From: Bradyrhizobium sp. AZCC 2176
GTDB lineage: Bacteria; Pseudomonadota; Alphaproteobacteria; Rhizobiales; Xanthobacteraceae
Reading direction: 5' to 3'
NCBI RefSeq assembly: GCF_036924645.1
Contig: NZ_JAZHRX010000001.1
Coordinates: 992,001 to 1,056,000 of the forward strand
Length of the DNA: 64,000 nt
Every line of letters starts with the position of its first letter. Position 1 is the first letter of the stretch. Positions 52,508 to 61,129 of the stretch are shown one piece after another. The position numbers and the translations under genes are program-made. The notes beneath the pieces were generated by a model. The model had not been told where the DNA came from and made no database searches. It worked only from the letters and a program-made list of their open reading frames with translations.

Positions 52508-55408
52508 ATGTCGGGGACTCTGGTTGGCGAATTGATCCTCTGGCTGATCGTTGCGATCGTCGTGATCGCGATCGTCGTCTATATCGTGAACTGGCTTTAC
52601 CACCGTTCGTCGAAGGAAGTCTCCTTCGTGCGCACCGGTCTGCTCGGCGAGCGCGTGGTGATCAACGGCGGCGCCTTCGTGCTGCCGTTCATTCACGACT
52701 ATACGCCCGTCAATATGAACGTGCTGCCGATGGGCATCGTGCGGGCCAAGCATGACGCCGTAATCACCCGCGACCGCATGCGGATCGACATCGAGGCCGA
52801 TTTTTACGTCCGCGTGCAGCCGACGCGCGAGGCGGTCGCGATCGCGGCCGCCACGCTCGGGCGGCGCACGCTCGAACCCGAGCAGTTGCACGCCCTGCTC
52901 TCCGGCAAATTCGTCTCCGCCATACGTTCGGTCGCGGCCGAAATGACCATGGAACAGATGCACGAGCAGCGCGGCGAATACGTCACGCGGCTCAAGGCCG
53001 CCGCCGCCGAGGCGCTCGCCCAGAACGGACTCGAACTCGAATCCGTCGCCATCACCGATCTCGATCAGACCGACCTGGAATATTTCAATCCATCCAACCG
53101 GTTCGATGCCGAGGGCCTGACCCGCCTGATGGAGGACATCGAGGCCAAGCGCAAGCTGCGCAACGACATCGAACAGGATTCGATGATCAAGATCCGTACC
53201 CGCAACCTCGACGCCGAGCGTCAGGCGCTGGAAATCGAGCGCGAGAGCGAGACCGCCCGCCTTGAACAGGAACGTGACATCGAGATGCGTCGCGCGCTGC
53301 AGCGCACCGAGGTGGCGCGCGAGCGCGCGTTGCGCGAGACCGAGGCCGAACAGGCGCAGATTTCCGCCCGTGAGGCGATCGAGAAGGCCCGCATTGCCAA
53401 CGAACAGGCGATTGCCGAAGCCCGCATCTCCTCCGAGCGCGAGACCCGTCACCGCGAGATCGAGCGCACCCGCGCGGTGGAAGAAAAGGAACTGCTGGCA
53501 CGCGAGGAAATCGAAAAGGCCAAGATCGCCAATCAGCGCGCGGTCGATACCGCCCGCATCGCCTCCGAGCGCGAAGTGCGGCAGCGCGACATCGAGCGCA
53601 CGCGGTCGGTTGAGGAAGCCGAGATCACGGCACGCGAGGCGGTCGAGAAGGCCCGAATCCAGCAGGATCGCGCGGTCACCGACGCGCGGATCGCCAACGA
53701 GGAGGAAACCCGAAGGCGCGAGATCGAGCGCACCCGCGCGGTCGAGGAAGCCGAAATCGCGGCGCGCGAGGCGACCGAGAAGGCCCGCATCGCCCAGACC
53801 ACGATCGTCAACGTCGAACGCATCGCCTCCGACGAACGCACCCGTGCCCTGGAGATTGCGCAGGTTCGCACCATCCAGGAAGCGGAGATCGAGGCACAAA
53901 AGGCGGTGGAAGCCGCGCGGATCGCGCGAGAGCGGACGCTGGCAGCCGAGCGGATCGGCGCCGAGCATGCGACGCGCAAGCTGGAAATCGAGCGCAACCA
54001 GGCGCTCGAAGTCGCCGGGATCACCGCGCGCGAGGCGACCGAAGCCTCACGTATTGCCCAGGAAGAGCGCGTTCGCTCGCTCGAAATCGCGCGCAACCGC
54101 GCCGTCGAGGAAGCCGATATCGCTTCGCGCGAAGCGATCGAGGCCGCCCGCATCGCCCAGGAGAAGGTGATCGCCGCCCAGCGCATCCGGGCCGAGAAGG
54201 AAACAAGGGGGCTCGAGATCGACCGCACCGAATCGATCGAGGCCGCCGAACTCAAGCGGCGCGATGCGATCGAACGGCGACGCGTCGAGGTCGAACTGGC
54301 GTTGGAGGCCGAGCGTATCGCCTCGTCAAAGACCCGCGAGGTGCTCAACATCGACCAGAAGAAGGCGGTCGAGATCGCCGACGAGGAGCGCGTGATCGCG
54401 CTCGCCGCCAAGCGTTCCGAGCGCATCGATGCCGATCGGCAGGTCAAGCAGGCCGAGATCAACGCGCGCAAGGAAGTCGAAACCACCGACGTCTCGCGCG
54501 AACAGGCGCTCGAGGCCGCGCGGCTCGCCCGCCGGCGCGCGATCGAGCAACTCGAGGTCGGCCGCGTCCAGGCGCTGCAGGAGGCCGAGATCGCTTCCCG
54601 TGAGGAAGTCGAGCGGGCGCGCATCGCCTCCGACCGCGGCCTCGACGAAGCGCGGATCGGCCGCGAGCGCGATCTGCGCAAGCTGGAGGTCCATCGCGAA
54701 AAGGAAGTCGAAACGGCGCTGATGGAAAAGGCCATCGCCCTCTATCAGAAGTCTCTCGAGGAATCGGCCGCCAAGGTGGCAGCCGAGGATGCGCGCGCGG
54801 GGGCGACCGAGGCGGCCGAGCGCGTCGTCACCGCCCGCGACAGCGAGATCGCCAAGCGACAGAAGACCATCGAGGTGCTGCTGGCGGAGAAGCGGGCCGA
54901 GGAGACGCGTATTGCGGCCGAGGCCGAGCGTGTGCGCGCCGCCGTCGAGGCCGAGGCGCAGCGGCTGCTGAACGAAGCCGAGAACGTGCTCACCGACCAG
55001 GCGCGCTACTCGCTGTTCCGCCGCAAGCTGCTCGATCGCATCGAAGGCATCGTGCGCGAGAGCGTCAAGCCGATGGAGAAGATCGAAGGCATCCGCATCC
55101 TTCAGGTGGACGGGCTCAACGGCGGTGGGGGCGGCAATGGCGGCCGCAGCGCCACCGACGAGGTGATCGACTCGGCGCTGCGTTATCGGGTGCAGGCGCC
55201 GCTGATCGATTCGATCCTTTCCGACATCGGCGTCGAGGGCGGCAGCCTCGCCAGGATGCCCGGCCTCATTCGCGAGGCGCGTGACATGCAGGGCATCAAG
55301 GAAGCCGCGCGCAAGGGTGGCCAAGGCAAACCAGAAGGCAGGCCCGATGCACCCCCCGCCACCCCCGGCGAACCCGCTCCCGAGCGCGGACCACGCAAGA
55401 AAGGGTAG
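52508..55408 (+). CDS. Giant flotillin-like SPFH protein with hendecad coiled coil
   Basis: Protein of 966 residues, about twice the usual flotillin length. One N-terminal membrane helix (residues 8-29) is followed by an SPFH/band-7 domain (about 35-190) with VVINGGAFVLPFIHDY and DLDQTDLEYFNPSNRFDAEG. Residues 281-621 are 31 consecutive 11-residue units without an indel, of the type EEAEITAREAV / EKARIQQDRAV / TDARIANEEET / RRREIERTRAV, repeating mostly as 44-residue blocks; related blocks return at 691-734. A flotillin C-terminal region (VLTDQARYSLFRRKLLDRIEGIV...) and a Gly/Pro-rich tail end the chain. Such proteins assemble into membrane-bound cages or scaffolds. Its place inside a catabolic operon suggests it organises the transporter or the membrane-associated oxidase, but this is inference. 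Confidence 0.9.
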   Translation: MSGTLVGELILWLIVAIVVIAIVVYIVNWLYHRSSKEVSFVRTGLLGERVVINGGAFVLPFIHDYTPVNMNVLPMGIVRAKHDAVITRDRMRIDIEADFYVRVQPTREAVAIAAATLGRRTLEPEQLHALLSGKFVSAIRSVAAEMTMEQMHEQRGEYVTRLKAAAAEALAQNGLELESVAITDLDQTDLEYFNPSNRFDAEGLTRLMEDIEAKRKLRNDIEQDSMIKIRTRNLDAERQALEIERESETARLEQERDIEMRRALQRTEVARERALRETEAEQAQISAREAIEKARIANEQAIAEARISSERETRHREIERTRAVEEKELLAREEIEKAKIANQRAVDTARIASEREVRQRDIERTRSVEEAEITAREAVEKARIQQDRAVTDARIANEEETRRREIERTRAVEEAEIAAREATEKARIAQTTIVNVERIASDERTRALEIAQVRTIQEAEIEAQKAVEAARIARERTLAAERIGAEHATRKLEIERNQALEVAGITAREATEASRIAQEERVRSLEIARNRAVEEADIASREAIEAARIAQEKVIAAQRIRAEKETRGLEIDRTESIEAAELKRRDAIERRRVEVELALEAERIASSKTREVLNIDQKKAVEIADEERVIALAAKRSERIDADRQVKQAEINARKEVETTDVSREQALEAARLARRRAIEQLEVGRVQALQEAEIASREEVERARIASDRGLDEARIGRERDLRKLEVHREKEVETALMEKAIALYQKSLEESAAKVAAEDARAGATEAAERVVTARDSEIAKRQKTIEVLLAEKRAEETRIAAEAERVRAAVEAEAQRLLNEAENVLTDQARYSLFRRKLLDRIEGIVRESVKPMEKIEGIRILQVDGLNGGGGGNGGRSATDEVIDSALRYRVQAPLIDSILSDIGVEGGSLARMPGLIREARDMQGIKEAARKGGQGKPEGRPDAPPATPGEPAPERGPRKKG
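53348..54370 (+). repeat. Coding repeat: 31 tandem 33-bp (11-codon) units
   Basis: This segment encodes residues 281-621 of the flotillin-like protein in exact 11-residue register (341 residues = 31 x 11). Units group in fours (132 bp) except one group of three at residues 501-533, as expected if one 33-bp unit was lost by slippage. At the DNA level the units are diverged, so the array is old but register is strictly kept. Confidence 0.88.
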
Positions 55409-55417
55409 CAGCACGCC

Positions 55418-55855
55418 ATGGCCCGGGTCTACGTCTCCACCGTCGTCAACGCCCGCAACGACCGCGTCTGGGCGCGCGTGCGCGACTTCAACGGCATGCC
55501 CAACTGGCATCCCGCCATCGCGGAGAGCCGCATCGAGGGCGGCGAGCCGGCGGACAAGATCGGATGCGTGCGGGATTTTCGCCTGCGCAACGGCGATCGC
55601 ATCCGCGAAAAGCTGCTCGGGCTCTCCGACTACGACATGTTCTGCACCTACTCCATCCTGGAGTCCCCCATGGGAGTGGAGAACTACGTAGCTACCCTGC
55701 GGCTCACGCCGGTGACCGACGGCGACCAGACCTTCCTCGAATGGACCGCCGAGTTCGACTGCGCGCCCGAGCGCGAGAACGAGCTCGTCAGCAATATCGG
55801 GACCGGCGTGTTTCAGGGCGGCTTCGACGCGCTCAAACGTGCCTTCGGAGGCTAG
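55418..55855 (+). CDS. SRPBCC-family protein, first copy
   Basis: Protein of 145 residues of the START/Bet v 1 superfamily. Characteristic features are the N-terminal strand VYVSTVVNARNDRVWARVRDFNG, PNWHPAI and the closing helix VFQGGFDALKRAF. Such folds bind hydrophobic ligands; in CO-dehydrogenase-type operons an SRPBCC protein (CoxG) is a membrane anchor of the enzyme. Here two copies lie directly before the molybdenum hydroxylase genes, so a CoxG-like or ligand-handling role is likely. It begins 9 bases after the flotillin-like stop and nearly touches the second copy. Confidence 0.88.
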   Translation: MARVYVSTVVNARNDRVWARVRDFNGMPNWHPAIAESRIEGGEPADKIGCVRDFRLRNGDRIREKLLGLSDYDMFCTYSILESPMGVENYVATLRLTPVTDGDQTFLEWTAEFDCAPERENELVSNIGTGVFQGGFDALKRAFGG

Positions 55856-55856
55856 C

Positions 55857-56300
55857 GTGCCGCATATCGTCAAAAGCACGATCCTCGACGCGCCGACCGG
55901 CGCGGTCTGGAACGTGCTGCGCGATTTCAACGGCCACGACCGCTGGCATCCCGCGGTGGCGACCAGCACGATCGAGCGTGCGCAGGCCTCCGACAAGATC
56001 GGCTGTATCAGGCGCTTCAAGTTGCAGGACGGCTCGGAATTGCGCGAGCAATTGCTGGCGCTATCCGACCTCGAACAGACCTTCAGCTATTGCCTGCTCG
56101 ATACGCCGATCCCGATGTTCAATTATGTCGCCCATGTCCGTCTGCTGCCGGTCACTGACGGCGACCGCACCTTTTGGCACTGGGAATCAAGGTTCACCAC
56201 GCGGCCCGCGGATGCCGAGCGGCTGACACAGATGGTCGCGGAACAGATCTATCAAGCCGGCTTCGATTCCATTCGCCGGCACCTGAAAGGGGCCGCATAA
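55857..56300 (+). CDS. SRPBCC-family protein, second copy
   Basis: Protein of 147 residues starting at GTG 55857, with GGAGG 7 bases upstream inside the end of the previous gene; an ATG at 55839 would overlap that gene further. It resembles the first copy along its length, for example LRDFNGHDRWHPAV against VRDFNGMPNWHPAI, and LLPVTDGDRTFWHWE against LTPVTDGDQTFLEWT. The pair arose by tandem duplication and has diverged. Hydrophobic-ligand binding or enzyme anchoring is the likely role. Confidence 0.87.
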   Translation: MPHIVKSTILDAPTGAVWNVLRDFNGHDRWHPAVATSTIERAQASDKIGCIRRFKLQDGSELREQLLALSDLEQTFSYCLLDTPIPMFNYVAHVRLLPVTDGDRTFWHWESRFTTRPADAERLTQMVAEQIYQAGFDSIRRHLKGAA

Positions 56301-56316
56301 ACGCGGAGACGAAATC

Positions 56317-57135
56317 ATGCCTGTCACGGTGAAGACATTCGCGAATTTTGGCGAGGCGGCGTCGGCGCTGTCGTCCGACCGCAGCGCGCGCTATCTCGGC
56401 GGCGGCACGCTGGTCATGCGCGCCCTTAACGAAGGCGACATCTCGATCTCGACTGTGGTGCGTGCGACCGACGGCGCGCTGACGCGCATCGATGTCGCGA
56501 GTTCACGCATCACACTCGGGGCCGGCGTCACCTTCGCAAGAATTCTGGCCGAGCGCGATCTCGCGTTTCTGCACGCGCCGGCCCGTTCGATCGGCGGGCC
56601 GGCGGTGCGCAACATGGGTACGGTGGGCGGCAATTTGTTCGCGCCCAGCCCCTATGGCGACTTCACCGTCGCGCTGCTGGCGCTCGATGCCACCGTCTCC
56701 GTCCAGGGCGGGCTGGGCGCCCGCGACATGCCAATCGAGGAATTCTTGCAATCCCGCGAGCGCCAGAGTGGCGCACTCGTGCTGGCTGTCTCCTGTCAGC
56801 GACCCGCAAGCGCCGACGCCTTCCGCTATCGCAAGATCGCCCGTATCAAGCCGAAAGGAGGCTCGGTGATCACGCTCGCTGCACATTTGCCTTCGAGCGG
56901 CGGCCGCATTTCAGGCGCCCGCATCGCGCTCGGCTCGATGGCCGCGACGCAGATTCGCGCAAGGGCCGCCGAACGCGCGCTGGAGGGCCGCCCGCTCGAC
57001 GATGCGGCGATCAGCGCTGCGGCTGCGGCCGCAACCGAGGGCGTATCGCCCGCAGACAACGCGCTCGGTAGCGCCTGGTATCGCCGCGAGATCGTCGGCG
57101 TCCATCTGCGCCGCCTGCTTTCCGGCCTGGAGTAG
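56317..57135 (+). CDS. Molybdenum hydroxylase, FAD-binding (medium) subunit
   Basis: Protein of 272 residues of the xanthine dehydrogenase/CoxM FAD family. The flavin-binding motifs are ARYLGGGTLVM near 28-38 and IGGPAVRNMGTVGGNLFAPSPYGD near 91-114. The C-terminal CO-dehydrogenase flavoprotein domain includes FRYRKIARIKPKGGSVI. It carries electrons from the iron-sulfur subunit to the acceptor. Five bases separate it from the 2Fe-2S subunit gene. Confidence 0.94.
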   Translation: MPVTVKTFANFGEAASALSSDRSARYLGGGTLVMRALNEGDISISTVVRATDGALTRIDVASSRITLGAGVTFARILAERDLAFLHAPARSIGGPAVRNMGTVGGNLFAPSPYGDFTVALLALDATVSVQGGLGARDMPIEEFLQSRERQSGALVLAVSCQRPASADAFRYRKIARIKPKGGSVITLAAHLPSSGGRISGARIALGSMAATQIRARAAERALEGRPLDDAAISAAAAAATEGVSPADNALGSAWYRREIVGVHLRRLLSGLE

Positions 57136-57140
57136 GATTC

Positions 57141-57620
57141 ATGACCAAGACCCCGCTCCAGTTTCGTCACAATGGCCGCGACGTCGCCCTGTTCGTCGAC
57201 GGCGGAGTCAATCTCCTGGTCGCGCTCCGCGAACTGATCGGCGACATGACGCCGAAATTCGGCTGCGGCCAGGGCGGCTGCGGCGCCTGCAGCGTGCTGA
57301 TCGACGGCGAACTCCACCTCTCCTGCCTGACGCTGGCGGAAACCGTGAACGGCCGCTCGATTGAAACGCTCGACGGGCTGAAGGACGGACCCAACCTGCA
57401 CCCGCTGCAGCGCGCCTTCATGGAGCAGTTCGCGGCGCAGTGCGGCTACTGCACACCGGGCATGCTGATGGCGGCGAAGGCGCTGCTCGATCGCAATCCG
57501 TCGCCGACCCGCGCCGAGGTCATCGAGGCGATTTCGGGCAATATCTGCCGCTGCACCGGCTACGAGCCGATCATCAACGCCGTCCTCGCCGCCGCCACGA
57601 GCGGACGCGCCCGCGCCTAG
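57141..57620 (+). CDS. Molybdenum hydroxylase, 2Fe-2S (small) subunit
   Basis: Protein of 159 residues with both expected clusters. The plant-ferredoxin-type cluster has CGQGGCGAC and a later SCLTL cysteine; the all-helical domain has QCGYCTPGM and NICRCTGYEPI. It moves electrons from the molybdenum cofactor to FAD. Length and cysteine pattern are normal for CoxS/XdhC-type small subunits. Confidence 0.96.
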   Translation: MTKTPLQFRHNGRDVALFVDGGVNLLVALRELIGDMTPKFGCGQGGCGACSVLIDGELHLSCLTLAETVNGRSIETLDGLKDGPNLHPLQRAFMEQFAAQCGYCTPGMLMAAKALLDRNPSPTRAEVIEAISGNICRCTGYEPIINAVLAAATSGRARA

Positions 57621-57631
57621 GGGGAACGATC

Positions 57632-59215
57632 ATGCTGGAATTGCGCAAGGACATATTCGCCGACGAGCGCGACGATAATTTGAAAGAGATCGGAAAGGGC
57701 ACGCAGCGCCAGGACATGCTCGGCCATGTCACGGGCACCTCGACCTATTTCGACGACCACAAGCTGCAGGGCATGCTCCATCTTAAAGTACTGCGCAGCC
57801 CGCACGCCCATGCCCGCCTGCGCCGCATCGATACGATGGAGGCGGAACGCTCGCCCGGCGTGCGGCGCATCATCCGCGGGGCCGACGTGCCGGTCAATCT
57901 CAACACGCTGCTCAGCCTCATCAACTTCGGCAAGGACGACGAGCCGTCGCTTGCGGTCGACAAGGTCCGCTACAAGGGCGAGCCGATCGTTGCTATCGTT
58001 GCCGACAGCCCGCGTGAAGCCTATGAGGCGCTCGCGAAAGTGCGGGTCGATTACGAACCGCTGCCCGCGGTGTTCGACGTCGAGGAGGCGCTCAAACCAG
58101 GCGCGCCCGTCGTCAACGAGGTCTATCCCAAGAACACCTTCACCTATCATGATGTCTATGATCACCAGAAGCTGCGCTTCGGTGACGTCGAGCGCGGTTT
58201 CGCCGAGGCGGATCATGTGCTCGAACAGCGCTACCAGATGTCGCCGATCGAGCACGCGCCGACCGAAACCAACGGTTCGATCGCAGCGCCCGATACCAAC
58301 GGCCGCTATGTCGTCTACACCTCGACGCAAGCCTTGTTCTTCTCGCTCGACACCTGCGCCAAAATCCTCGATGTGCCCTCCAACACCTTCCACTTCATCG
58401 GCGGCACCGTCGGCGGCGGTTTTGGCGGCAAGGTAGATACGCTTACCGAGCCGCTCGCCGTTCTCGGCGCGATGCTGACCGGGCGCCCGGTACGCTATCA
58501 GCTCGGCCGCGAAGAGGAGATGCAATTCGGCTCGCCGCGCGGCGCCGAGCGCATCTACATCAAGGACGGCGTGATGCGTGACGGGCGCATTGTCGCGCGC
58601 AAGATCCGCGCCTATTTCGACAGCGGCGCCTATACAAGGCTTTCAAGTTATGCCGTCGTCAAATGCGTGGCGCACCTGCCCGGTCCCTACACGATCCCAA
58701 ACGTTTATGGCGACGTCTACTGTGTGTTCACCAACCGCACGCCGGCGACTGCGATGCGGGGCTTCGGCGTCACGGCGATGGACTTTGCGCTCGAATGCCA
58801 GATGGACAAGCTCGCCCATCTCGTCGGCATCGACCCGATGGAGTTCCGGATTCTCAACGCCTATCGTGACGGCGACATGAAGGCGCACCGGCGCGAGGCG
58901 AAAAACACCGCTCTTATCGAATGCGTTCAGGTCGCCGCCGAAAAGGCAAAATGGCCGCTGCGCGAGGAGGCCAGGCGCATGTCGTCGCGCAAGGACGGCG
59001 GCAACCGGGCGGCAATCTCGCCGACGCCGCTTGAACCTGTTCTGCAACGCGCCGCTGCTTCGCAGCAGCGGACCACGTACGATCGTGCGCCCCCTGCAAC
59101 CATCCAGCCACCGCCGCCCCCCACCCCGACGCCGTCTCCCCCGAGGCCGCAGGCGCCGTCACCGTCGCATGGTGCCACCCGCTTTTCCTCCGTCTTCGGC
59201 ACCAGGAGGCGCTGA
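57632..59215 (+). CDS. Molybdenum hydroxylase large subunit, N-terminal part
   Basis: Protein of 527 residues from ATG 57632, preceded by a GGGGGAA site. It holds the hammerhead domain and the first half of the molybdopterin-binding region: GKGTQRQDMLGHVTGTSTYFDD, SPHAHARL, the GGTVGGGFGGK cofactor motif near 265-275 and AMRGFG near 377. The AMRGFG sequence resembles xanthine dehydrogenase (A-F-R-G-F-G) and not the A-Y-x-C-S-F-R loop of CO dehydrogenase, so a heterocycle or aldehyde substrate is likelier than CO. After KWPLREEARRMSSRK it runs into about 70 residues rich in Pro, Ala, Ser and Thr and stops. Normal subunits of 750-800 residues continue into the sequence found in the next gene. 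Confidence 0.9.
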   Translation: MLELRKDIFADERDDNLKEIGKGTQRQDMLGHVTGTSTYFDDHKLQGMLHLKVLRSPHAHARLRRIDTMEAERSPGVRRIIRGADVPVNLNTLLSLINFGKDDEPSLAVDKVRYKGEPIVAIVADSPREAYEALAKVRVDYEPLPAVFDVEEALKPGAPVVNEVYPKNTFTYHDVYDHQKLRFGDVERGFAEADHVLEQRYQMSPIEHAPTETNGSIAAPDTNGRYVVYTSTQALFFSLDTCAKILDVPSNTFHFIGGTVGGGFGGKVDTLTEPLAVLGAMLTGRPVRYQLGREEEMQFGSPRGAERIYIKDGVMRDGRIVARKIRAYFDSGAYTRLSSYAVVKCVAHLPGPYTIPNVYGDVYCVFTNRTPATAMRGFGVTAMDFALECQMDKLAHLVGIDPMEFRILNAYRDGDMKAHRREAKNTALIECVQVAAEKAKWPLREEARRMSSRKDGGNRAAISPTPLEPVLQRAAASQQRTTYDRAPPATIQPPPPPTPTPSPPRPQAPSPSHGATRFSSVFGTRRR

Positions 59216-59217
59216 CC

Positions 59218-60240
59218 ATGGCAAAGCATCGCGGACGCGGCATCGCCTCGATCAACTACCCCATCGGCATGAATCTCGGCGGCGATCCCAGCCAGGCGCT
59301 GGTTCATTCCAACCCCAGCGGCAAGTTCACGGTATCGCTATCGTCGATCGATCTCGGCCAGGGCATGAAGTCGGTGACACGGCAGATCTGCGCGGAGGCG
59401 CTCGGCGTGCCCGTGGAAGACGTCTATGTCGACACTGCGGATTCCGACACCGGCCCGCACTGCATGGGCTCGTTCGCCTCGCGCGGCACGCATCGCGTCG
59501 GCAATGCGGTCATGGCTGCGGCAAAGGAAGCGCGCGGCGTCATGATGGAAGCTGCCGCCGAGGAGCTGGAAGTCAACGCTGCCGACCTCGACACCGACGG
59601 GCGCGGCAACATCCACGTCAAGGGCGCGCCGCACCGCTCGATCTCGACCAAGGACGTCGCCATTGCCGCGCAGTTCAAGCAAGGCAAGACCATATCGGGA
59701 CGCGGCATCTTTCTGGTGCCGCTTTCGGAGGTGAACCCCGAGACCGGCGAGATGTCCCCCGCCACCTGCTACGCGCACGCCTGCCTCGTCGCCGAGGTCG
59801 AGGTCGACGATGAAACCGGCGAGGTTGCGATGGTGCGCATGGACAGCGCGTATGAACTCGGCCGCGCGCTCAATCCGCGGCTGGTGGAGCAGCAGCTCGT
59901 CGGCGGCGCATGGATGGGGATCAGCCACGCTCTGTTCGAAACGTCCGAGCCCTATTATCCCGACCCGGCGCATGGCCCTCGCGACTTCGTCGAATATCTG
60001 ATGCCCGGCCCCGGCGACATCTGTCCGCATGATATCGCGGTGCTGGAACGCCCCGCGGCCGATGGGCCGTTCGGCGCCAAGGGCCCCGGAGAAATGTGCG
60101 CAAACCCGGTGCTGCCCGCCGTCGCTAACGCCATCTTCAATGCCGTCGGCGTGCGGATGGATGAATTGCCGATCACGCCGGAAAAAGTCCTGCGGGCGAT
60201 CAAGGCGCAGGGCGGCGCACGGCCGCAGGCGCGGCGCTGA
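59218..60240 (+). CDS. Molybdenum hydroxylase large subunit, C-terminal part
   Basis: Protein of 340 residues that matches the second half of a xanthine-dehydrogenase-type large subunit. It starts with HRGRGIASINYPIGMNLGG, has VSLSSIDLGQGMKS, the cofactor segment SFASRGTHRVGNAVM, ELGRALNPRLVEQQLVGGAWMG and the catalytic-glutamate region GAKGPGEMCANP. ATG 59218 has an AGGAGG site and lies two bases after the stop of the N-terminal part. The two pieces together (867 residues) would form the active subunit if both are made. The good ribosome-binding site argues for a working two-chain form. Confidence 0.9.
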   Translation: MAKHRGRGIASINYPIGMNLGGDPSQALVHSNPSGKFTVSLSSIDLGQGMKSVTRQICAEALGVPVEDVYVDTADSDTGPHCMGSFASRGTHRVGNAVMAAAKEARGVMMEAAAEELEVNAADLDTDGRGNIHVKGAPHRSISTKDVAIAAQFKQGKTISGRGIFLVPLSEVNPETGEMSPATCYAHACLVAEVEVDDETGEVAMVRMDSAYELGRALNPRLVEQQLVGGAWMGISHALFETSEPYYPDPAHGPRDFVEYLMPGPGDICPHDIAVLERPAADGPFGAKGPGEMCANPVLPAVANAIFNAVGVRMDELPITPEKVLRAIKAQGGARPQARR

Positions 60241-60247
60241 GGCAAAC

Positions 60248-61129
60248 ATGACGGTCCGCGGCAACATCGTCGGCATCGACAGCCCCGAGGCGCTCGAACG
60301 GGCGTTGCGGACGGCATATTACCTGGCCGACGATGGCCTCGCGACGGCAGCCTATCTCGGGCTTGCGCTCGGTAAGCCGCTGCTACTGGAGGGCGCACCG
60401 GGTGTCGGCAAGACCGAAGCCGCGAAAGCCATCGCCGCCGTGCTCGGCCGCCGCCTGATCCGCCTGCAATGCTATGAGGGCATCGACGCATCAGCCGCGC
60501 TTTACGAGTGGAACTACCCGCGCCAGATGCTCGCGATCCGCCAGGCCGGCGAGGAAACAATCGACATCTATGGCGAGACCTTTCTAATCGAGCGGCCGAT
60601 GCTGGCTTCCTTGCGCGCGCCTGACTCCACCGTCTTGTTGATTGACGAAATCGATCGCGCCGACCAGGAGTTCGAGGCGTTCCTGCTCGAATTCCTCTCC
60701 GACTTCCAGATTTCGATTCCCGAACGCGGCACGGTCCGCGCCGCGGAGCGTCCGGTCGTCGTGCTGACCTCGAACCGCACCCGCGACCTGCACGAGGCGC
60801 TGCGCCGCCGCTGCGTCTACCACTGGATCGACTATCCCACCGCCGAGCGCGAGGCCCGCATCGTGATGATGCGGGCATCGAGCGTCGCTGAATCGACCGC
60901 GCGTGCCGTCGTCGCCGCCGTCGGCAGGCTCCGCCGCGAACCGCTCAGCAAGGCGCCCGGCATCGCGGAAGCCGTGGACTGGGCCGAAGCAGCCACGCTG
61001 CTGCACGCGCGCGGTGCGCGCTGGCCGGATGCCTTCAAGCGCTCGATCGGCGTTGCGCTAAAGGAGGAGGAAGATCTCACCTTCATCTCCGGCCGGCTCG
61101 ACGCCCTCATTGCGGAGGCTGCCGCGTGA
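60248..61129 (+). CDS. MoxR-type AAA ATPase (CoxD-like)
   Basis: ATPase of 293 residues from ATG 60248, seven bases after the previous stop. Walker A GAPGVGKTEAAK near 51-62, Walker B VLLIDEIDRAD near 129-139, and the TSNRTRDLHEALRRRC sensor/arginine-finger segment identify the MoxR group. In molybdenum hydroxylase operons, CoxD-like ATPases with VWA partners help mature the active-site cluster of the large subunit. The end overlaps the VWA gene start (GTGA), so the two are made together. Confidence 0.93.
   Translation: MTVRGNIVGIDSPEALERALRTAYYLADDGLATAAYLGLALGKPLLLEGAPGVGKTEAAKAIAAVLGRRLIRLQCYEGIDASAALYEWNYPRQMLAIRQAGEETIDIYGETFLIERPMLASLRAPDSTVLLIDEIDRADQEFEAFLLEFLSDFQISIPERGTVRAAERPVVVLTSNRTRDLHEALRRRCVYHWIDYPTAEREARIVMMRASSVAESTARAVVAAVGRLRREPLSKAPGIAEAVDWAEAATLLHARGARWPDAFKRSIGVALKEEEDLTFISGRLDALIAEAAA

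Noticed and set aside
51743..53968. 741-codon minus-strand frame opposite the TIM-barrel and flotillin-like genes
   Set aside because: It mirrors the repetitive coding strand, giving Leu/Gly/Asp-rich pseudo-repeats; the sense strand has clear SPFH features and a start site.
53348..54370. Repeated DNA considered as a possible CRISPR or satellite array
   Set aside because: The repeats are diverged, in frame and explained by the 11-residue protein periodicity; no spacer-repeat structure is present.
54326..56020. 564-codon minus-strand frame opposite the flotillin C-terminus and first SRPBCC gene
   Set aside because: Shadow frame crossing two well-supported sense genes; no motif or ribosome-binding site supports it.
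57632..60240. CO dehydrogenase identity for the molybdenum hydroxylase
   Set aside because: The CoxD/E- and CoxG-like neighbours suggest it, but the large subunit has AMRGFG rather than the CO-oxidising loop with the essential cysteine.
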